Assembly (NCBI RefSeq): GCF_900156475.1
Contig: NZ_FTNR01000007.1
Coordinates: 161,007 to 225,006, forward strand
Length of the DNA stretch: 64,000 bases
Direction of reading: 5' to 3'
Source of the DNA: Natronorubrum thiooxidans
GTDB lineage: Archaea > Halobacteriota > Halobacteria > Halobacteriales > Natrialbaceae
Below, piece by piece: positions 51,566-60,729 of the stretch; position 1 is the stretch's first letter, and each line of letters begins with the position of its first letter. Made by a program: the position numbers and the translations under genes. Under the pieces are notes generated by a model. It searched no databases. It saw only the letters and a list, made by a program, of their open reading frames with translations, and was not told the origin of the DNA.

Positions 51566-51894
51566 TTGAGACGATCCGCTTTTGGGTGATCGTCGTCCTT
51601 CTCGGGCTGGGCGTGTTCTTCACGTTCGTCTCGACGGTCGGCGTCATCCGTCTTCCGGACATCTACGCGCGGGCCCACACTGCCTCCCAGACGGACACGC
51701 TCGGTGCGGGCTTCGCACTTGCCGGCGTTGCAGTGGCGTTTGGCTGGCAGCACGCGGCAGTCTACACTGTCCTGCTGCTGTTTTTCGTGTTTATCACGAA
51801 CCCAACGGCCGCACACGCGATCGCCCGCTCTGCCGCAGAAAGCGGTATCGAGCCGTGGACCAACGACTCCGACGAGGACGGTGACTCACAGTGA
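51562..51894 (+). CDS. mrpG: Cation:proton antiporter subunit G
   Basis: A 110-residue three-helix protein: FWVIVVLLGLGVFFTFVSTVGVIRLPDIYARAHTASQTDTLG and VYTVLLLFFVFITNPTAAHAIARSA. The RLPDIYARxHxAS motif is the MrpG signature. The start is GTG 51562, overlapping the mrpF stop (GTGA); longer in-frame codons upstream are not family sequence. The C-terminus is acidic. Confidence 0.9.
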   Translation: MIETIRFWVIVVLLGLGVFFTFVSTVGVIRLPDIYARAHTASQTDTLGAGFALAGVAVAFGWQHAAVYTVLLLFFVFITNPTAAHAIARSAAESGIEPWTNDSDEDGDSQ

Positions 51895-52430
51895 ATCTGT
51901 TCGCCCTCACGCTCGTGGTGTTCATCCTCGCGACAGCAGTCGCCACGGCGCTGTTTCGCGACATCCTGTCAGTGATCGTCGTCTTCGGAGCCTACAGTCT
52001 CGGGATGGCGATTCTCTATACGTTCCTGCTGGCACCCGACGTCGCCATGACCGAAGCCGCAATTGGGGCCGGCGTCACCACCCTCTTGTTGCTGTTGACG
52101 ATCGCACGGACGGCACGCCCCTCTGCTGACCAACTCAGCGAGCGAATTCACATGCCGGCAGTCGTCGTCGTCGGTGCGTTCGTGGTACTGCTGTGTACCA
52201 CGGTCCTTCCCGAGATGTATGCAGTCGGCATCACGGAGACGCCAGTCTGGCAGCACCCAGAGGTGACCCAACATTACATCCAGCAGACGTACAACGATAC
52301 AGGCGTCGAAAACGCGGTCACAGCCGTCCTCGCTGCCTATCGTGGCTTCGACACCTTCGGCGAGGCGGTCGTCGTCTTCGCCGCCGGCATCTCGACGCTG
52401 CTCGTCTTGAAACGCGAGGTGTTCGCCTAA
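51891..52430 (+). CDS. MrpA C-terminal-like subunit (DUF4040/MbhD plus MbhE)
   Basis: A 179-residue protein equal to the C-terminal part of MrpA. DUF4040 segment: FRDILSVIVVFGAYSLGMAILYTFLLAPDVAMTEAAIGAGVTTLLLL. MbhE-like end: YRGFDTFGEAVVVFAAGISTLLVLKRE. In bacteria these belong to one large MrpA; here the NuoL-like part of MrpA is absent from this protein, as in archaeal Mrp/Mbh clusters. GTG start overlaps the mrpG stop. Confidence 0.88.
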   Translation: MNLFALTLVVFILATAVATALFRDILSVIVVFGAYSLGMAILYTFLLAPDVAMTEAAIGAGVTTLLLLLTIARTARPSADQLSERIHMPAVVVVGAFVVLLCTTVLPEMYAVGITETPVWQHPEVTQHYIQQTYNDTGVENAVTAVLAAYRGFDTFGEAVVVFAAGISTLLVLKREVFA

Positions 52431-52949
52431 ATGTCTGACTCTTATGACGATACGTACACTGAAAGTCAAGTGATCATGACTGCCGTAAAGATCATCGCAC
52501 CGTTTACGCTCACCTATGGGCTGTTCATGACCTTCCACGGGGGCGACGCCCCGGGCGGCGGGTTCCAGGGCGGAACGATCGTCGGCGTTACGGTCCTCAT
52601 GATCGCCTTCGCGTTCGGGATCGAACCGACCCGACGGTGGCTTCGAAACTCGTTGCTCGTCGGTCTCGTCACCGGCGGCGTCGTCATCTTCGGCGTAATC
52701 GGACTCGCGATGATCGTCCTCGGCGGGGACTTCCTCGAGTTCTATCAGCTCAAAGAAGTGTTCCACATCAAACCGAAGTGGGGACTCGAGGCCGTCGAAA
52801 TCGGCGGCATCGCGCTGATCGTGTCGGGGGTCATCATCACCCTCTTCTTCGCGATGGCAGCCGGATTTACGCCGGAACGCCCGAGCGGGACCGGTGGTCA
52901 CAGCGGCCGTCAGCGCCCAACAGATCGAGAGGTGGACGACGATGATTGA
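52431..52949 (+). CDS. mrpB: Cation:proton antiporter subunit B
   Basis: A 172-residue MnhB-domain protein: IIAPFTLTYGLFMTFHGGDAPGGGFQGGTIVG is the signature, followed by helices VGLVTGGVVIFGVIGLAMIV and GGIALIVSGVIITLFFAMAAG. Its ATG directly follows the previous stop (TAAATG). The acidic C-terminus overlaps the next start. Confidence 0.92.
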   Translation: MSDSYDDTYTESQVIMTAVKIIAPFTLTYGLFMTFHGGDAPGGGFQGGTIVGVTVLMIAFAFGIEPTRRWLRNSLLVGLVTGGVVIFGVIGLAMIVLGGDFLEFYQLKEVFHIKPKWGLEAVEIGGIALIVSGVIITLFFAMAAGFTPERPSGTGGHSGRQRPTDREVDDDD

Positions 52950-53313
52950 ACTCTTGACGAGCCGCTACACGTACGTGTTGATGTTCGTACTGCTGGGTAT
53001 CGGGCTCTACATGATAATCGCCAGTCAGAACCTCGTCAAGAAGCTGATCGGCGTGAGCCTCTTTCAGACGTCGATTTTCCTGTTTTTCGTCTCGATGGCT
53101 TATGTCGAAGGCGGGTCGGCACCGATCGTCCCACCCGAATCGAACCCCGGAGAGCTCCTGGTTGCGAGTCCGCTCCCACAGGTCATCGTGCTGACCGCCA
53201 TCGTCGTCGGCATCGCGCTGACGGCGGTCGGACTCGCACTCGTGATTCGGATCTACTCGGAGTACGGGACGCTCCGCGAGGATACCCTTCGGGAGGTGCG
53301 TGCCGATGAGTAA
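52942..53313 (+). CDS. mrpC: Cation:proton antiporter subunit C (NuoK-like)
   Basis: A 123-residue three-helix protein: YVLMFVLLGIGLYMIIASQNLVKKLIGVSLFQTSIFLFFVS and LPQVIVLTAIVVGIALTAVGLALVIRI. The pattern with L-x-K-x-x-I-G-x-x-L-F and A-x-x-L-T-A-I-V-x-x-x-A is typical of MrpC/NuoK. ATG 52942 overlaps the mrpB stop by 8 nt. Confidence 0.92.
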   Translation: MIELLTSRYTYVLMFVLLGIGLYMIIASQNLVKKLIGVSLFQTSIFLFFVSMAYVEGGSAPIVPPESNPGELLVASPLPQVIVLTAIVVGIALTAVGLALVIRIYSEYGTLREDTLREVRADE

Positions 53314-54904
53314 CATCGATCTGATTCCGCCGCTGCTGATCGTCGCCCCCATCCTCGCGGCGACGCTCCCGATCGCGCTCGGACTGCGGTACGACCGAAC
53401 GGGCTGGTCCGTCGCCACGATCACGTCGACCGGACTGTTCGCCGCCGCACTCGCCCTCGCAAGCGTCGTCTACACCAGCGGTGAGGTGATTCACACGCTG
53501 GGTGGGTATCCCCGAACGTACGGGATTCAACTCGTCGCCGACGAGTTCTCGACGCTGATCGTCCTCCTCATAACCGGTGTCGCTGCCGGCGTCCTCGCGT
53601 ATACGCGGCGTGGTGGTCCACGAGGGAACACATTCTACACCGCCTACTTGCTGTTAGTTGGCGGTCTGCTCGGTATCTCGCTGACCGGCGACGTGTTCAA
53701 CCTATTCGTCTTCCTCGAGATTACGAGCATCGCGACCTACGCACTCGTTGCAAGTGGCGACGGCCCCGAGTCGGCGGTCGCCGCGCTGAAGTACCTGATC
53801 TTGGGGACTGTCGCCGCGTCGATGTACCTGCTCGGCGTTGCATTCGTCTTCATGGCGACAGGGACGCTCAACATGGTCGAACTCTCGACGGCGATTCCGG
53901 CAGCCGAACGCCCCGTGCTGATCCAGACCGGCTTCGCGTTCATCGTCGTCGGCTTCGCCGTCAAGGTCGCACAGTGGCCACTACACACGTGGCAGCCGAG
54001 CGCCTACCAGCAGGCACCCGACGGCGTGACACCGCTGATCGCGGCGCTCGTCTCGACCGCCTCCGCGTACGCGTTCGGACGGCTGATCGTCACCGTCTTC
54101 GAGGTCGACTATCTCGCCGCCATGCCGAACGCGGCTGCAATCGTCCTCACCATCGGCTGTGTGAGCGTGCTGGCAGGCACGGTTCTGGCCGTGATCCAAA
54201 CTGAAGTCAAACGCATGCTCGCGTACTCGTCAGTTTCGCAGTTCGGGCTGGTAATAGCGGCTTACGGAGTCGTTATCGCCGGCAACTCCGAGACGGCGCT
54301 CACCGGCGCCGTGATCCACCTCGTCGGCCACGGGCTGTTGAAAACCGGCCTCTTCCTCGGTGCAGCCCTCGTCGCAGCCAGCTACGGGGCTCGAACTGTC
54401 GACGAGTACGCCGGCTTAGCCACCGACCGGCCGATCGTGGCCGGCTCGATGGCTGTCCTCCTGTTCTCGCTCGTCGGCATCCCGCCGAGCATCGGCTTCG
54501 TCGGCAAGTGGTACATCGCCCTCGGTGCCGTCGAGTCCCAGCTCTGGCCCGTCGCCGCCGTGATTTTCCTGAGCACCATGCTCACGCTGGCCTACGCGGC
54601 TCGCCTGCTCGAGAAAATGTACTTCACGCCGGCGACCGTGGTCGAACGGCCACACGCACGAGGGCCGGTGGCGACGGACGGCGGCGACGCCGATCGTGAC
54701 GACGACAGCACACCGGACTCCGAAGTCGAGATCGACGACGGGCGTGCAGCCGCGGGGCTCCGTGGCGGAGCCGCTCGAAACCCCGTCTCGGTCGGGATGA
54801 TAGCCATCGTCGTCGTCGTTGCGCTCGGCGCTGTCGCGCTCGGTTTCGCGGGCGGGGCGATCGCCGAACTGCTTGAGCCGTTTCTCACCGAGGTGATTAA
54901 CTAA
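53306..54904 (+). CDS. mrpD: Cation:proton antiporter subunit D, first copy (NuoM/N-like)
   Basis: A 532-residue, about 14-helix antiporter subunit. The TM5 Glu is in NLFVFLEITSIATYALVASG. The TM7 Lys is in GFAVKVAQWPLHTWQPSAY. The TM8 position that is Lys in most MrpD proteins is Thr here (ALVSTASAYAF). A later Lys is in FVGKWYIALGAV. The hydrophilic loop near the C-terminus is acidic. ATG 53306 overlaps the mrpC stop (ATGAGTAA). It should conduct protons within the complex or be structurally adapted. Confidence 0.9.
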   Translation: MSNIDLIPPLLIVAPILAATLPIALGLRYDRTGWSVATITSTGLFAAALALASVVYTSGEVIHTLGGYPRTYGIQLVADEFSTLIVLLITGVAAGVLAYTRRGGPRGNTFYTAYLLLVGGLLGISLTGDVFNLFVFLEITSIATYALVASGDGPESAVAALKYLILGTVAASMYLLGVAFVFMATGTLNMVELSTAIPAAERPVLIQTGFAFIVVGFAVKVAQWPLHTWQPSAYQQAPDGVTPLIAALVSTASAYAFGRLIVTVFEVDYLAAMPNAAAIVLTIGCVSVLAGTVLAVIQTEVKRMLAYSSVSQFGLVIAAYGVVIAGNSETALTGAVIHLVGHGLLKTGLFLGAALVAASYGARTVDEYAGLATDRPIVAGSMAVLLFSLVGIPPSIGFVGKWYIALGAVESQLWPVAAVIFLSTMLTLAYAARLLEKMYFTPATVVERPHARGPVATDGGDADRDDDSTPDSEVEIDDGRAAAGLRGGAARNPVSVGMIAIVVVVALGAVALGFAGGAIAELLEPFLTEVIN

Positions 54905-56832
54905 TGGTTGCAGATATCCGACCGCTTGCTGCCGTGTTGGTGTCGGCGGTCGCCATCGTCCTCATCATCGCGTCGCATCGCCGTCCGAACCTCCGAGAGG
55001 GCTGGTCCGTCGTGGCCGCCCTCGCGAAGTTCGGAATCATCGTCAGCATGCTCCCCGCGGTCATCGGCGGGACCGTCTTCGAGTGGAGCCTCTACGAGAG
55101 CACTGGGATCCAGTTCCTCGAGGGCATTGACTTCGCCTTGCGGGCCGATCCGCTGGGGATCTTCTTCGCCCTGCTCGCGAGTTTCCTGTGGATCTTCACG
55201 TCGTTCTACGCCACGGGTTACATGCGCGGGCTCGACGAACACGCCCAGACCCGCTTTTTTGCGTCGTTCGCAGCCAGCCTCTCGACCGCCGTCGGGATCG
55301 CTTTCGCGGCGAATCTGGTGACGATCTTCGTCTTCTACGAACTGCTCTCGCTGGTCACCTATCCGCTGGTCGCGCACAACGAGGACGATGAGGCCCGCAT
55401 CGCCGGCCGGAAGTACCTCACCTACACGTTCTTCGGCGGCGGCGTCTTCCTGCTTGCCGGCACAGCGATGGTCTACTGGCTGACCAGTCTGGTCGAGGGC
55501 GGGCCGACGCTGGCCTTCGAAGCGGGCGGCATGGAGGCACTCGCCGCGGCCGCACAGGCCGAACCAGTCTACGCACAGGCCGCATTCTTCCTGCTGATCG
55601 CCGGCTTCGGCGTCAAGGCCGCGCTGATGCCGCTTCACTCCTGGCTCGCCGACGCGATGGTCGCGCCGACGCCGGTGTCCGGATTGCTCCACGCGGTGGC
55701 AGTCGTCAAGTCCGGTGCCTTCGGCGTCGCACGGGTCATCCTCGAGGTCTACGGGCCCGGACTGATCCGCGACCTCCCCTTAGACGTGCCGGGAATCGGT
55801 GAGATCGGATTGAACATCCCGGTCGCAATCGTCGCCGCGTTCACGTTGACCGCGGCGAGCATCATCGCGATGCGGAAAGATCACCTCAAGCGCCGGCTCG
55901 CCTACTCGACGACGGCACAGCTTTCTTACATCGTGCTCGGGCTTTCGATGCTCCACCCCTACGCGATCGTCGGGGCGTTATTCCACATTCCCGCACACGC
56001 GTTCGCGAAGCTCACGCTGTTCTTCTGTGCTGGCGCGATTCACGTCGAGACCCACACCGACTATATCAGCGAGATGGCTGGCATCGGTAAGCGGATGCCA
56101 CTGACGATGACCGCCTTTACTATCGGTGCAGCCGGGATGGCCGGCCTGCCACCGATTGCCGGTTTCGTCAGCAAATTCTATATGTTGATCGGTGCCGGCG
56201 ACGTCGGCGGCAGCTACTGGCTGTTCGCCGCCGCATTGTTGCTCTCCGCCGTGCTCAACATCGGCTACCTCTGGCCGGTCGTCTACACCGCCTTCTTCGA
56301 AAGCGAGGACCGACACGACGCCAAACCGTTGCTCGAGTTCCCGCGTGGGGGAGTGGTGCAATCTTACGGTGACGGGTCGGACGATGACCACGTCGCCACG
56401 GATGGCGGAGAGCGAGCAAACGGGACCGAGCCAACCGACACGACAGAGACGGAAGACACGGTGGTGGACGAAGAATTCGAGTACGCCGTCGACAAGTATC
56501 CAAGCGACCACACGGGACCCGACGATGTCGCAACCGACGACCAAGGCGACCGCGTTAGCAGTGTCAACCACCACGGCGATCACGACGACCACCTTACCGG
56601 TGGTCCACCGGCCGCCGGTTGGCAACGCCACTCGCCGTTCACCGAAAGTACGTGGCTGATGCTCGCCCCAATCGCCGTAATCGCGACCGGTGCAGTCGTC
56701 CTCGGGATCGGTCCCGACTACGCGGTCTTCCTCGAGCTGGCGATCCAGATTGTGGAGGACGTCTTCGGAATGCCGTTCGAGGAGTTGAGTACCGTTCCGT
56801 TCGACGAACTCATGACGGAGGTGACAGAATAA
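54904..56832 (+). CDS. Cation:proton antiporter subunit, second NuoL/M-like copy
   Basis: A 642-residue protein whose TM5 Glu (FVFYELLSLVTYPLV), TM7 Lys (GVKAALMPLHSWLADAM) and TM8 Lys (VAVVKSGAFGVARV) are all kept, so this copy has the full set of proton-path residues. Late Lys: GFVSKFYML. A hydrophilic acidic/His insert of about 85 residues (about 475-560) lies before the last helix, with the HHGDHDDH stretch. Its start overlaps the previous stop (TAATG). Confidence 0.9.
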   Translation: MVADIRPLAAVLVSAVAIVLIIASHRRPNLREGWSVVAALAKFGIIVSMLPAVIGGTVFEWSLYESTGIQFLEGIDFALRADPLGIFFALLASFLWIFTSFYATGYMRGLDEHAQTRFFASFAASLSTAVGIAFAANLVTIFVFYELLSLVTYPLVAHNEDDEARIAGRKYLTYTFFGGGVFLLAGTAMVYWLTSLVEGGPTLAFEAGGMEALAAAAQAEPVYAQAAFFLLIAGFGVKAALMPLHSWLADAMVAPTPVSGLLHAVAVVKSGAFGVARVILEVYGPGLIRDLPLDVPGIGEIGLNIPVAIVAAFTLTAASIIAMRKDHLKRRLAYSTTAQLSYIVLGLSMLHPYAIVGALFHIPAHAFAKLTLFFCAGAIHVETHTDYISEMAGIGKRMPLTMTAFTIGAAGMAGLPPIAGFVSKFYMLIGAGDVGGSYWLFAAALLLSAVLNIGYLWPVVYTAFFESEDRHDAKPLLEFPRGGVVQSYGDGSDDDHVATDGGERANGTEPTDTTETEDTVVDEEFEYAVDKYPSDHTGPDDVATDDQGDRVSSVNHHGDHDDHLTGGPPAAGWQRHSPFTESTWLMLAPIAVIATGAVVLGIGPDYAVFLELAIQIVEDVFGMPFEELSTVPFDELMTEVTE

Positions 56833-58655
56833 TGGAACTCGATATACTGGCAATGGCGTATCCGCCGCTGATCGTCTTTACAGCGGCACTGCTCGTACTC
56901 GTCCTCCCGCGACTCGCCGGCTTCGCTGTCGGCGCACTCAGTCTCGCGGCGGTGCTGGCGATTTCGCTGGTTGCACCGGAGGGCCAGCACCTAGCCGGGA
57001 CATTCCTCGGGTTCGACGTCGTTCCGTACTACGTCGATGATTTCTCCCGAATGGTCGGTCTCGGACTTGGATTCCTCGGAGTCTGTAGCGTTATTTACGC
57101 CTACTCGAGCGAGGCGAGCCAAACGTTGGTCGCGTTCGCGCTCGTCTACGTCGCCTCCTCGATCGGAGCGGCCTTCGCCGGCGACTGGCTCGTGCTCCTG
57201 TTTATGTGGGAGCTGATGGCGGTGACGAGCACGCTCGTGGTCTGGCACTACGGCGGCGAGGCGGTTCGAGCTGGCTTCCGATATGCGATCTTCCACGGTA
57301 CCGGCGGGGTGCTCGTGATGATGGCGGTCGCCGTCCACTACGTCGAAGTCGGCACGTTCATCTACAGTGATACCGGAATTGCCAGCGGAATCCCGGCGCT
57401 ACTCGCGGTGCTGGGGATGGGTGTCAACGTTGCCTTCATCGGCTTCCATACCTGGCTGCCGGATACCTACCCGCGACCGCACTTTGCGGCCTCGGTGTTC
57501 CTCTCGGTTTATACGACCAAGACGAGTGCGTTCGTCCTCTATCGGGCGTTCCCGGTCGAGGGTACCCACGAACTCTCGATCTACGTCGCGTACATGGGTG
57601 GCCTAATGGCCGTCTACGGCGCGACGTTCGCTCTCCTGCAACACGATATGCGGGCGCTGCTGTCCTATCACATCCAGGCCCAACTCGGCTACATCGTCGC
57701 CGCGATTGGGATCGGATCCAACCTCGCGGTCGCCGGCGCGATGAGCCACCTGTTCAACAACATCCTGTTCAAGAGCCTGCTGTTCATGGCCGTCGGCGTC
57801 GTGATCTACCGCACCGGGGAGGAGGACCTCTATAAATTGGGCGGCCTCTGGCGCGAGATGCCCCTGACTGCTATTGGGTTCGGCCTCGGTGCGCTTTCGA
57901 TCACGGCAATTCCGGGCTTTAACGGCTACGTGAGCAAGGGAATGATCTTCGACGCCGCCAATCCGAGCTACTACGGCCAGCCCGAGTATCAGGCGCTGTA
58001 CTGGCTCCTCTGGCTCGGCGCGATCGGAACGCTGCTCTCGTTCATCAAACTCGGCTACTACGTGTTCTTCCACGGTGAGAGCGACATCGACGTCGCAGAC
58101 GCAAAGCCTGGCCAGACGATTGCAATGCTCGGCCTCGGCGGTGCCTGTCTCCTCTTTGGCGTCTGGTGGCAGGGCCTTGCCGACCTCGCACCGACGATCC
58201 ACGGCCTCGAGTTCGAATATTCCGGCGGCGAGAGTCACCTCCATCCCTACAGTCTAAGCCACCTCGAGACGGCCGGGATTCTGACTGGGGTCGCTGCCGT
58301 CATGTTCGTCGTCGTCCGCAAGCCGCTCTCGAAACTCGATCTCGGTGATCCGGCAATGGTCGTCTATCCCGCAACCTACGCCGTCAGTCGCTGGACGATG
58401 CTGGCCGTTACCGAGACGTACGCCGCTGTCGACGCTGCCGTTGTCGGCTTCGTCACACGCTGTTACTGGATCGGTAATAATCCCGTCCTCGCCGTTGACG
58501 CCGCCGCTCGCCGGCTCCCGATGGTCGACGTTGAAGAACGCCGGCAAACAGACGGCGGTCGTCCGTCGACCATCCATCTTCGGACGAGCATCGGCACGAC
58601 CGTCCTGTTGCTGACGATCCTGCTGACAGTCGTTCTCTGGCTGTTGCTCAAGTGA
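56832..58655 (+). CDS. Cation:proton antiporter subunit, third NuoL/M/N-like copy
   Basis: A 607-residue protein. The TM5 Glu is in LLFMWELMAVTSTLVVWHYG. The TM7 Lys position reads Asn (MGVNVAFIGFHTWLPDTY), while the TM8 Lys is kept (YTTKTSAFVLYRAF). A late conserved segment is IPGFNGYVSKGMIF. It starts at the ATG overlapping the previous stop. It ends about 12 bases before the IS200/IS605 element. Confidence 0.9.
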   Translation: MELDILAMAYPPLIVFTAALLVLVLPRLAGFAVGALSLAAVLAISLVAPEGQHLAGTFLGFDVVPYYVDDFSRMVGLGLGFLGVCSVIYAYSSEASQTLVAFALVYVASSIGAAFAGDWLVLLFMWELMAVTSTLVVWHYGGEAVRAGFRYAIFHGTGGVLVMMAVAVHYVEVGTFIYSDTGIASGIPALLAVLGMGVNVAFIGFHTWLPDTYPRPHFAASVFLSVYTTKTSAFVLYRAFPVEGTHELSIYVAYMGGLMAVYGATFALLQHDMRALLSYHIQAQLGYIVAAIGIGSNLAVAGAMSHLFNNILFKSLLFMAVGVVIYRTGEEDLYKLGGLWREMPLTAIGFGLGALSITAIPGFNGYVSKGMIFDAANPSYYGQPEYQALYWLLWLGAIGTLLSFIKLGYYVFFHGESDIDVADAKPGQTIAMLGLGGACLLFGVWWQGLADLAPTIHGLEFEYSGGESHLHPYSLSHLETAGILTGVAAVMFVVVRKPLSKLDLGDPAMVVYPATYAVSRWTMLAVTETYAAVDAAVVGFVTRCYWIGNNPVLAVDAAARRLPMVDVEERRQTDGGRPSTIHLRTSIGTTVLLLTILLTVVLWLLLK

Positions 58656-58800
58656 ACTACCCTACCCTACCGCTCGCCTGACGGCTCGCGCTTGAGGGTA
58701 GGGCTTCCTGCTTCTACGACGCGCTTTGCAGATACGGATGTATCCACAGGGAGCGCAGTCTCCACAGGCGTTCTTCGCAGCCCATCAGAATCGCACGGCG
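58656..58800 (-). ncRNA. Possible omega/reRNA region at the element's right end
   Basis: In this element class the guide RNA arises from the 3' part of tnpB and the right end, with the guide copied from flanking DNA. The right-end hairpin (CCCTACC...GGTAGGG) and the close stop codon fit. This is inference from family knowledge; no transcript signal is proven. Confidence 0.35.
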
Positions 58801-59944
58801 ATTCTGAGGACGTTGATTCGGAGCGTCCCACTCCTACTTTCGTGATACCGCGAGAAAGAATGTTCCGTGCAGCGTTCGCGTCCCTGTCCGCCGTGAAACC
58901 ACAGGCGGGACAGGAGTGTTCACGGACCCATAACGGCTTATCAGTCGAGACACCGCACGACGCGCATTCCTTCGTCGTTCCCGCCGGTTCGACGGCGACG
59001 AAGTGCGTCCCGTTCCGCTCACACTTGTATTCGAGTAGCGAGAGGAACGTTCGCCACGCGGCGGACGCCGTGTTTCGACTGTTCGACGGGGATTCGAGCA
59101 TCCCCCTCACGTTCAAGTCTTCGACCGCTACGAGGTCGTATTCTCGCGCGTAGTACGCCGAGAGCTTGTGAAGGAAATCCCGACGCTTTCGCTTCAGGTC
59201 GGCGTGGCACTTCGCCACTCGCCGACGTTGACGCTCGTAGTTGTTCGACCCGTATTCCTTCCGCGAGAGCTTCCGTTGCTCGCGTTCAAGCCGCTCGCGT
59301 TCGTTGGAAAGGTCGAGTGACCCGACAGCGTAACCGTCTGTATCGTGAGCGTACTTGAGAATCCCAACGTCAATACCGACACACTGCTCGGGATTCTCGG
59401 GTTTCGTCGGCGGCTCACGGTCGAGTTCGACGCCGAATGTAGCGTACCATTCGCCGGTCGGCTCCTTCTTGAGCGTGACTTGCTTGAGCTTCGCGTCGTC
59501 GGGTATCTCGCGGTGGAGCCGTATCGGTATGTCACCGAGTTTCGAGAGGCGCAGTAGCGTCCGACCGCCCTTCTTGTCGAGCTTGAAGCCGGATTGACTG
59601 TACGTGAAACTACGGAACTCCCGTGGCGGTTTCCACTTGAGCATCCCGACGCCGTACCCCTTCCGCTTGAGAGCGGAGAGGCCTTTGAGATTGTCGAATA
59701 ACCGTTCTACGACGGTCTGAAGGACTTTCGAGTACACGTCCGTGAGGTCGTTCCACCACTTCTTGAGGTCGGGTAGTTCCGACCGAAGCGAGGTCATGGA
59801 CGGCAGTTCGCCGTTCTCCTCGCGATACTCGCCGAGTCGGTAGCGGAAGTGGTTGTACGTTTGCCTACAAATATCGCGGTGGCGGTCCAACTCCTCGCGG
59901 TGAGCGTCGGACGGCTTGAGGCGATACTTGTAGGAGTAGTACAT
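58667..59944 (-). CDS. tnpB: TnpB, RNA-guided endonuclease (IS200/IS605 OrfB)
   Basis: A 425-residue TnpB with all RuvC-like catalytic residues: D192 in VGIDVGILKYA, E275 in LVAVEDLNVRGM, and D355 in TADRDANAARN. The zinc-ribbon Cys are at 327, 330 (CASC) and 345, 348 (CPAC). An N-terminal helical region (MYYSYKYRLKPS) is family-like. TnpB proteins are ancestors of Cas12 and cut DNA guided by an RNA from the element's right end. ATG 59942-59944 overlaps the tnpA stop by 1 nt; a longer frame to 60046 is not family sequence. No truncation is visible. Confidence 0.92.
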   Translation of the reverse strand: MYYSYKYRLKPSDAHREELDRHRDICRQTYNHFRYRLGEYREENGELPSMTSLRSELPDLKKWWNDLTDVYSKVLQTVVERLFDNLKGLSALKRKGYGVGMLKWKPPREFRSFTYSQSGFKLDKKGGRTLLRLSKLGDIPIRLHREIPDDAKLKQVTLKKEPTGEWYATFGVELDREPPTKPENPEQCVGIDVGILKYAHDTDGYAVGSLDLSNERERLEREQRKLSRKEYGSNNYERQRRRVAKCHADLKRKRRDFLHKLSAYYAREYDLVAVEDLNVRGMLESPSNSRNTASAAWRTFLSLLEYKCERNGTHFVAVEPAGTTKECASCGVSTDKPLWVREHSCPACGFTADRDANAARNILSRGITKVGVGRSESTSSESPCDSDGLRRTPVETALPVDTSVSAKRVVEAGSPTLKREPSGER

Positions 59945-60351
59945 CAAGACTCTCGTTGTTCTTCGACGTATTGTTTCAGAACGTCGAGCGACACCTGTCC
60001 CGTCGAAAGGAGGCAGTAGGAACTGTTCCAAAACGAGTCGCCCCACAGTTCGTTCTTGAGTTTATCCTCGTACTCGTTGCGGATACGACGAGCGGTCGCA
60101 CCCTTCACGGTGTTGATGAACTTCACAAGGTCTGTGGTCTGCTTCGCTCGGAACAGGACATGTATGTGGTCGTCCTCGCCGTCGAGATTGATGAGTTCGA
60201 CGCCGTAGTTGTCCGCGAACCCTTCGATGATACCTCGAATGAAGTTGGTTCGTTCTTCGATTAGCACTCCTCGCCGATACTTCGTCGTGAGTATCAGGTG
60301 ATAGTGGAGCGAGTAGACCGAATGCGAACCTGAATCGAGGTCGTACTGCAT
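59944..60351 (-). CDS. tnpA: TnpA, HUH/Y1 transposase
   Basis: A 135-residue single-strand transposase. The HUH motif is GEDDHIHVLFRAK (His 62, His 64). The catalytic Tyr is in VLKQYVEEQ (Tyr 128). The N-terminus SVYSLHYHLILTTKYRRGVL is typical. It cuts and joins single-stranded element DNA. Motifs look intact, so the element may be mobile. Confidence 0.93.
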   Translation of the reverse strand: MQYDLDSGSHSVYSLHYHLILTTKYRRGVLIEERTNFIRGIIEGFADNYGVELINLDGEDDHIHVLFRAKQTTDLVKFINTVKGATARRIRNEYEDKLKNELWGDSFWNSSYCLLSTGQVSLDVLKQYVEEQRES

Positions 60352-60450
60352 TGGGTTCGGTAGTTAGTACGACATCCTAACGCGAAAAGCTACCGACTGC
60401 GTGGGCCTGTGAGTCGGCTACCCAACACGTTTGAGAACTGTGCGGCGTTG

Positions 60451-60471
60451 ACGAGACGCTCCGCGTCTCGT
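60451..60471. repeat. Perfect hairpin at the element's left end (1)
   Basis: ACGAGACGC-TCC-GCGTCTCGT, a 9-base stem with a TCC loop. Confidence 0.6.
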
Positions 60472-60478
60472 TCGCACA

Positions 60479-60499
60479 CCAGAAATCTCCGATTTCTGG
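60479..60499. repeat. Perfect hairpin at the element's left end (2)
   Basis: CCAGAAATC-TCC-GATTTCTGG, a 9-base stem with the same TCC loop as its neighbour. Two similar stem-loops side by side are typical of single-strand transposon ends or terminators. Confidence 0.6.
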
Positions 60500-60729
60500 G
60501 GACGCTGTATCCCCTCCCTACTCGCGCCTTCGGCGCTCGTTGAGGAAGGGGGCTTAGCGCCTCGGTTAAGCTAAGCTCCACGCCTTCTCGAGATTGGGGA
60601 GAGTGCACCCGAATGCAGTTCTCTCGACGTTGCTGTCGAAAATCGATTCCCGCCCATATCGGGCGTTCGATACTGATACTCGTCGAGAGACGGCCGATCG
60701 ACGATTCGCCACGCACTTGTCTGACAATA

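Larger units (their letters stand above)
58656..60590 (-). mobile_element. IS200/IS605 family element with tnpA and tnpB
   Basis: The two transposition genes overlap by 1 nt in the order tnpA-tnpB. The right end next to the tnpB stop can fold: CCCTACC repeats at about 58662-58674 pair with GGTAGGG at about 58698-58704. The left region has hairpins: ACGAGACGC-TCC-GCGTCTCGT (60451-60471), CCAGAAATC-TCC-GATTTCTGG (60479-60499), and GCGCC-TTC-GGCGC (60524-60536). Exact ends are uncertain. These elements transpose as single strands and make no target duplication. Confidence 0.75.
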
